Assembly: GCA_964396845.1 (NCBI GenBank)
Contig: CAYNGH010000113.1
Span: 1-10,987, forward strand
Direction: 5' to 3'
DNA from: CAYNGH01 sp964396845
Lineage (GTDB): Bacteria; Vulcanimicrobiota; JAJTBE01; CAYNGH01
DNA length: 10,987 bases
Position numbers and translations under genes: made by a program. Under the pieces are notes generated by a model, which had not been told where the DNA came from, did not search any database, and saw only the letters and a list, made by a program, of their open reading frames with translations. Below are positions 7,163 through 10,987 of the stretch, one piece after another; positions within the stretch are counted from its first letter, which is position 1, and the number at the start of each line of letters is the position of its first letter.

Positions 7163-8136
7163 GGATCACTTTTGCCGGAGCCATCAACTATGCCCTTAGC
7201 GAAGAGATGAAAAGAGATTCCCAGGTCTTTCTTTTGGGTGAGGATGTGGGAGCATACGGGGGGGCCTTTGGAGTGAGTCAGGGACTTCTGGACAAATTCA
7301 GCTCAAAAAGAATAATGGATACCCCCATTTCCGAGGCTTCTCTTATGGGTATTGCCACTGGCGCGGCCCTGCTGGGACAAAGGCCGATTCTGGAAATCAT
7401 GTTTATGGATTTTACCACTCTCATCATTGATCAGATCCTGAACCACTGCGTAAAGCTCAAGTATATGTTCGGCGGTGATGACAGGATCCGTATTCCTCTG
7501 GTAATCCGCACTCCCTTTGGCGGTGGCCGGGCTTATGGAGCCAGTCATTCCCAGAGCCTTGAAGCTCTGTTTATGCATATGCCGGGATTGAAAATCCTCT
7601 GCCCTTCCACGGTGGAAGATGCTGCAGGCCTGCTGATATCCGCCATCAGAGATGATAACCCTGTGTTGTTTCTGGAAAACAAACTCCTCTATCAAATGGA
7701 AGGAGAGTTGGAACCCCGGCTGGATCCCACACCCATGGGGTCTGCCCGGATTGCCCGGCAGGGGAGGGATGTGACTGTTGCCGCCTATGGCCGGATGGTT
7801 TATCTGGCCCTCGATGCAGCCCGGCAACTGGAGCAGGATGGAATATCGGTGGAAGTTCTGGATCTGCGGAGTCTTGCGCCCCTGGATATTGACAGCCTCT
7901 GTGGATCCGTGGAAAAAACCGGTCGGATAGTTACCCTGGAGGAAGGAACCCTCACTGGAGGATCCGGGGCCGAAATTTGCGCCCGCATTATGGAAGGAGC
8001 CTTCTACAGCCTTGATGCTCCACCGGTGCGCATTGCAGCCAGGGACCTGCCCATACCCTACAGTCCGGTTCTCGAAGCTGAAGTCTTGCCGGGGATTCAA
8101 CAGGTAATAGAAGGGATCAGAAAAACCCTCCAATGA
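7159..8136 (+). CDS. ThDP-dependent 2-oxoacid dehydrogenase E1 component, beta subunit (transketolase-like)
   Basis: The 325-residue protein matches E1 beta, which completes the alpha2-beta2 active site. It has LLGEDVGAYGGAFGVSQGL, then DTPISE with the conserved ThDP-activating Glu59. RTPFGGGRAYGASHSQSLEA and PSTVEDAAGLL follow. The C-terminal transketolase domain runs from about residue 200 (VTVAAYGRMV, EVLDLRSLAPLD, EEGTLTGG). The length is normal for the family. ATG at 7159 overlaps the alpha stop as ATGA, with GGGGAGGTG upstream, so the two subunits are made together. In typical PDH or acetoin operons lipoyl E2 and flavoprotein E3 genes come next; here a secreted Ig-like protein follows instead. 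The E2/E3 may be elsewhere or not needed. Confidence 0.92.
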   Translation: MRITFAGAINYALSEEMKRDSQVFLLGEDVGAYGGAFGVSQGLLDKFSSKRIMDTPISEASLMGIATGAALLGQRPILEIMFMDFTTLIIDQILNHCVKLKYMFGGDDRIRIPLVIRTPFGGGRAYGASHSQSLEALFMHMPGLKILCPSTVEDAAGLLISAIRDDNPVLFLENKLLYQMEGELEPRLDPTPMGSARIARQGRDVTVAAYGRMVYLALDAARQLEQDGISVEVLDLRSLAPLDIDSLCGSVEKTGRIVTLEEGTLTGGSGAEICARIMEGAFYSLDAPPVRIAARDLPIPYSPVLEAEVLPGIQQVIEGIRKTLQ

Positions 8137-8206
8137 TCAAGTCTGCAGACCCGGGATTTATCCTCAGAATCCAAGGGATAATGTCGGCGGAATCGAATAC
8201 CACCTG
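8137..8206 (+). other. Short intergenic segment with small competing inverted repeats
   Basis: The 70 bases between E1 beta and the Ig-like gene contain TTATCC (8158-8163) paired with GGATAA (8176-8181). Overlapping them are GGATT (8154-8158) and AATCC (8168-8172). The stems are 5-6 bp and no T-run follows, so this is not a convincing terminator. No clear promoter was seen. Confidence 0.25.
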
Positions 8207-9187
8207 ATGTTTGACAAGAGATTGAAATTGATTTTATTTGTCCTGATACTCTGGTTCCTGATGCTTTTAGGAAACAGTTCTGTATGTATGGGCAGTGCTT
8301 TTCTGCATTCTCCATATGAAGGAGCCCAGGTCAGGGATTATTCTCCCAGCATCAGTTTTTCCTTTGGAAGCCGACGGCCGGTTCCTGCAACCCTGAAATT
8401 TCTTGTCAACGGAGAAGATGTGACAAACCTGTGCGTCATCACCCCGGCCTTTATCAGCTTCAAACCAAGAGATCCCCTGCCCGGAGGTCGAAACTTCGTG
8501 TCGGTGGAATACTTCACCAGTGAAGGGAAAAAGGTCGATTACACCTGGAATTTTGAGGTTTTATCTCTGGATCTGATTGACAGCGTGACCCATGATGGAA
8601 TATCTCCCCTGATGGCAAAGGAAACCATTACCGTCACCCTGACGGGAAAACCTGGATGCACTGGAGTTTTTGACATTGGAACCTTCAAGAAAGATATTCC
8701 CTTGAAGGAAATTCAGGATGGAGTATATCAGGGGACTTATACTGTGGAAGTTCGGGATCATGCTGTGGATGAACCGATTATCGGACGGCTTATTGATGAA
8801 AACGGCACCATCAGTGAAATGCAGACCCGGGAAAGTATTTCCATATTTGCACAGCTATTTCGACTAAAGATCCTGAGTCCCAGGGACGGAGATCGGGCAG
8901 GCAAATCCTTTGTGGTAAGAGGCCGCACCAGGCCCAATGTGGTTATTCATTTCAGCGCCCAGCTGGGATACACCAACACGGATTTTTTCACCGCCAGAGG
9001 GCCTGACACCGGCGGAATGACCACAATATCCGACAGTGAAGGAATTTTTGAGAAACACTTTGGATTTCCCCTTTTCATGAAGGGGATGAAATGCTCCATA
9101 TCCGCATACGCCCGGGATGAAAACAAGCTCAAATCAAACATCGAGGAGATAACTGTCTATTACGATGAAACCGACCTGTCCCATTGA
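8207..9187 (+). CDS. Secreted protein with Ig-like beta-sandwich domains
   Basis: The 326-residue protein begins with basic residues and a long hydrophobic stretch (about 8-22), then GNSSVCMGSA, consistent with a Sec signal peptide cleaved near A31 or an N-terminal anchor. The rest reads as three beta-rich repeats of 85-110 residues. The first (about 32-118) contains VNGEDVTN and a GGRNFVSVEYFTSEG strand pair. The second (about 120-212) contains a PGCTGVFDIG segment and GVYQGTYTVEV. The third (about 213-322) begins LKILSPRDGDRAG, like bacterial Ig-like domains. No catalytic motif, LPXTG or C-terminal membrane helix is seen. The ATG has only a weak ribosome binding site. It lies 70 bases after E1 beta and may be the last operon gene; a role in surface or glycan attachment is a guess. 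Confidence 0.65.
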   Translation: MFDKRLKLILFVLILWFLMLLGNSSVCMGSAFLHSPYEGAQVRDYSPSISFSFGSRRPVPATLKFLVNGEDVTNLCVITPAFISFKPRDPLPGGRNFVSVEYFTSEGKKVDYTWNFEVLSLDLIDSVTHDGISPLMAKETITVTLTGKPGCTGVFDIGTFKKDIPLKEIQDGVYQGTYTVEVRDHAVDEPIIGRLIDENGTISEMQTRESISIFAQLFRLKILSPRDGDRAGKSFVVRGRTRPNVVIHFSAQLGYTNTDFFTARGPDTGGMTTISDSEGIFEKHFGFPLFMKGMKCSISAYARDENKLKSNIEEITVYYDETDLSH

Positions 9188-9188
9188 A

Positions 9189-9965
9189 TCAGGATTGTTC
9201 ATCAGTGCTGGGTTCAATCTTTTTGCATATGGGGCACTGGGGATGTCTTGAACATTCGACAGTTTCAAACTCCATGTTCAATCCGTCAAAAACCAGCAGT
9301 CGTCCGGCAAGACTGTTGCCCAGGCCAAGGATTACCTTAATCGCCTCCAACGCCTGCAGGGTTCCGATGACTCCCGGTATCGGCGATAGAATCCCCGCCG
9401 GGGCAGGTTCTTCTGATGAGGGTTGGGGGAAAAGGCATTGATAGCAGTGGGTTTTGCCGGGGATTATGGTGGTGATGATTCCCGAGAGTTCATTAACAGC
9501 CCCGGTTACAAGGGGTTTGTTGTACCTGTGGCAGAGCCGGTTGAGAACATAACGGGATTTGATATTATCAGTGGCATCAATAATCAGGTGATATTGGCGG
9601 ATGATCTCCCCGCCGGAATCATCATCAATGGAAATGGGATGTTCATATATTCGGGTGATACTGTTAAAAAAAGACAGTGATAGCCGGGCAGATGCGGTCT
9701 TGGGAATCCCCACCCGGTCTTCCCGGTGAAGAATCTGACGCTGGAGGTTGGATAGCTCCACTGTGTCGGGATCCGCCATGCCGATGGTTCCCACACCGGC
9801 GGCACAGATATAATAAGCTGCGGCAGATCCCAGCCCTCCACAGCCAACCACAAGAACTGACGAAGAAAGAAGCTTTCTGACTCCCTCCTGGCCAACCCCT
9901 GGAAGAATCAGATGACGGTTGAACCTGTCGATAATGACCGGATCCAAAAAAATCCCACCTGTCAC
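9189..9965 (-). CDS. MoeB/ThiF/HesA-family adenylyltransferase (E1-like)
   Basis: The 258-residue protein is an E1-like enzyme that adenylates the C-terminal Gly-Gly of a small sulfur-carrier protein (MoaD or ThiS type) for molybdopterin, thiamine or related sulfur transfer. It shows RFNRHLILPGVGQEG and the ATP-binding GCGGLGS (41-47). It also has the conserved D65 and D67, NLQRQIL with R76, GIPK with K89 and DATDN (130-134). The zinc site is C174/C177 plus C244/C247. It ends soon after the second cysteine pair, so it has no rhodanese domain, as in MoeB of E. coli. GTG at 9965 overlaps the thioredoxin reductase stop as GTGA, so the two are coupled. No sulfur-carrier gene is in view, so MoeB and ThiF cannot be told apart. 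Confidence 0.9.
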   Translation of the reverse strand: MTGGIFLDPVIIDRFNRHLILPGVGQEGVRKLLSSSVLVVGCGGLGSAAAYYICAAGVGTIGMADPDTVELSNLQRQILHREDRVGIPKTASARLSLSFFNSITRIYEHPISIDDDSGGEIIRQYHLIIDATDNIKSRYVLNRLCHRYNKPLVTGAVNELSGIITTIIPGKTHCYQCLFPQPSSEEPAPAGILSPIPGVIGTLQALEAIKVILGLGNSLAGRLLVFDGLNMEFETVECSRHPQCPICKKIEPSTDEQS

Positions 9966-10945
9966 TTGATGATAATTCTCTGTTTTTCCACTTCTGCCAT
10001 TCGATCCCTGACTACCTCGATATATTTTTCCGCAGATACTGCAGCCAGAGCACCATCGCCCACGGCAGTAACGATCTGGCGAAGAGGTTTTGAACGAACA
10101 TCCCCGGCGGCAAATATTCCCTCAACGCTGGTCATCATTTTTTCATCGGTAAGGATAAAACCCATATCATCAGCCTTGAGTCCCAGATCACACAAAAAGG
10201 TGTTAGGTATGGTTCCCACATAGATAAATACTCCATCCACATCGATGGTGTATTCCCTGTTTGACTTGATGTCAAGCAACTTGAGGCCTGCAACAAGGTC
10301 CTGGGAATCTCCCAGTATTTCCAGAGCCCGGGTATTCCAGATAAACTCTATTTTGGGGTTCTCGAAAGCTTTTTCCTGTATAAGTTTCTGGGCTCGAAGA
10401 CTGTCCCGGCGGTGAATAATACTGACTCTGTCAGCAAATTTAGTCAGATAAGTGCCCTCTTCTACTGCAGAGTCACCACCGCCGATGACGGCCACATGCT
10501 TTCCATTGTAGAAAAAACCGTCACATATGGCGCAGTAGGAAACTCCTTTTCCCTTGTATTCCTTTTCACCGGGTACTCCCAGAAGGCGGGGATGAACTCC
10601 CGTGGTCAGGATGATAGCCAGGGCATAATATTTTCCATTGCTGGTTTCAACACAGAAACGTTCTTCTTCCCGGTTGATGCACTTAACCTCGGCCATATCA
10701 ATATCCAGTCCAAATTCCCTGGCATGTTCCTCCATCTGGGTCGCCAGCTCAACTCCCGAGATTCTCTTGATTCCTGGATAATTATCAATAAAACCCGTGC
10801 CTGCCACCTGTCCGCCGGCAAGACCCCGTTCCAGCAGAATGGTATTCAGTTTGGCCCTTGATGCATAAAGGCCAGCCGTAAGACCTGCAGGGCCACCGCA
10901 GATAATAATCAAATCAAAAAATTTTTCTGTTGAATTTTCGCTCAC
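9962..10945 (-). CDS. trxB: Thioredoxin reductase (NADPH-type flavoprotein)
   Basis: The protein (327 residues from the chosen start) is a low-molecular-weight thioredoxin reductase that passes electrons from NADPH through FAD and a disulfide to thioredoxin. The redox motif is CAIC (C138, C141). The NADPH domain has GGGDSAVEE (155-163) and HRRDSLRA (178-185), the NADPH-favouring signature. The C-terminal FAD segment is FAAGDVRSKPLRQIVTAVGDGALAA. The N-terminal FAD motif reads ICGGPAG, so the usual first glycine is Cys16. I prefer GTG at 10943-10945, with GGGAGG 7 bases upstream, over the ATG at 10970-10972, whose upstream region is poor. The downstream MoeB-type gene is coupled to it. The 15 bases to the window edge hold no complete feature but could be the end of an upstream gene (reading IHKK-stop in one frame). 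Confidence 0.95.
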   Translation of the reverse strand: MSENSTEKFFDLIIICGGPAGLTAGLYASRAKLNTILLERGLAGGQVAGTGFIDNYPGIKRISGVELATQMEEHAREFGLDIDMAEVKCINREEERFCVETSNGKYYALAIILTTGVHPRLLGVPGEKEYKGKGVSYCAICDGFFYNGKHVAVIGGGDSAVEEGTYLTKFADRVSIIHRRDSLRAQKLIQEKAFENPKIEFIWNTRALEILGDSQDLVAGLKLLDIKSNREYTIDVDGVFIYVGTIPNTFLCDLGLKADDMGFILTDEKMMTSVEGIFAAGDVRSKPLRQIVTAVGDGALAAVSAEKYIEVVRDRMAEVEKQRIIIK

Positions 10946-10987
10946 TGGTTTACCTCCCTGACCGGTTGTCATTATTTCTTGTGGATT

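Noticed and set aside
7303..8133. Long minus-strand open frame (276 codons) opposite E1 beta
   Set aside because: It is a shadow of the strongly conserved E1 beta coding sequence. The translation is low-complexity and matches no family I know.
8154..8181. Hairpin between E1 beta and the Ig-like gene considered as a terminator
   Set aside because: Stems are only 5-6 bp, alternatives compete, and no T-run follows.
1..10987. Search for CRISPR arrays, tRNA genes, insertion sequences, attachment sites, toxin-antitoxin pairs and phage-defence genes
   Set aside because: No regularly spaced repeats, tRNA-like cloverleaf, transposase motifs or defence-type domains were seen by eye.

Overview
The window looks like a bacterial chromosome segment of mid GC content (about half by eye). 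It carries tightly packed, translationally coupled genes, strong GGAGG-type ribosome binding sites and frequent GTG or TTG starts. An anaerobic or thermophilic Firmicutes-like (Clostridia-type) host would fit the style, the CsoR-type regulator and the NADPH-type thioredoxin reductase. No taxonomic marker is present, so this is a weak inference. I see no tRNA, rRNA, insertion sequence, phage gene or CRISPR array.

Layout. (1) The left edge, minus strand, has a CsoR/FrmR/RcnR-family regulator (342-587) followed by a partial double-zinc-ribbon protein (1-281). The regulator lacks all three canonical metal or thiol ligands. (2) A divergent intergenic region (588-819) holds a perfect 10-bp inverted repeat around a TTGACA box, plus a third related motif copy nearer the regulator. 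(3) A plus-strand operon (820-8136, probably continuing to 9187) contains, in order: a polytopic membrane protein resembling GT-C glycosyltransferases, two tandem paralogous GDP-mannose dehydratase/reductase-type SDR enzymes, a GT4 glycosyltransferase, a polyprenyl-phosphate phosphoglycosyl transferase, and ThDP-dependent 2-oxoacid dehydrogenase E1 alpha and E1 beta subunits. A secreted protein with Ig-like domains follows. Most junctions are ATGA/GTGA overlaps. (4) A convergent minus-strand pair, thioredoxin reductase (9962-10945) and a MoeB/ThiF-type adenylyltransferase (9189-9965), ends one base from the stop codon of the Ig-like gene.

How the genes may work together. The two SDR enzymes would convert GDP-mannose through GDP-4-keto-6-deoxymannose to a GDP-6-deoxyhexose, probably GDP-D-rhamnose. 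The phosphoglycosyl transferase would start a glycan on undecaprenyl phosphate, the GT4 enzyme would extend it, and the membrane protein could glycosylate on the outer face. The most intriguing part is the E1 alpha/beta pair, which has no E2 or E3 gene beside it and is coupled to glycan genes. It may transfer a pyruvate-derived two-carbon unit to a keto-sugar to make a branched sugar, or it may simply be a PDH/acetoin-type complex that landed here. The MoeB and TrxB genes look like unrelated sulfur/redox housekeeping.
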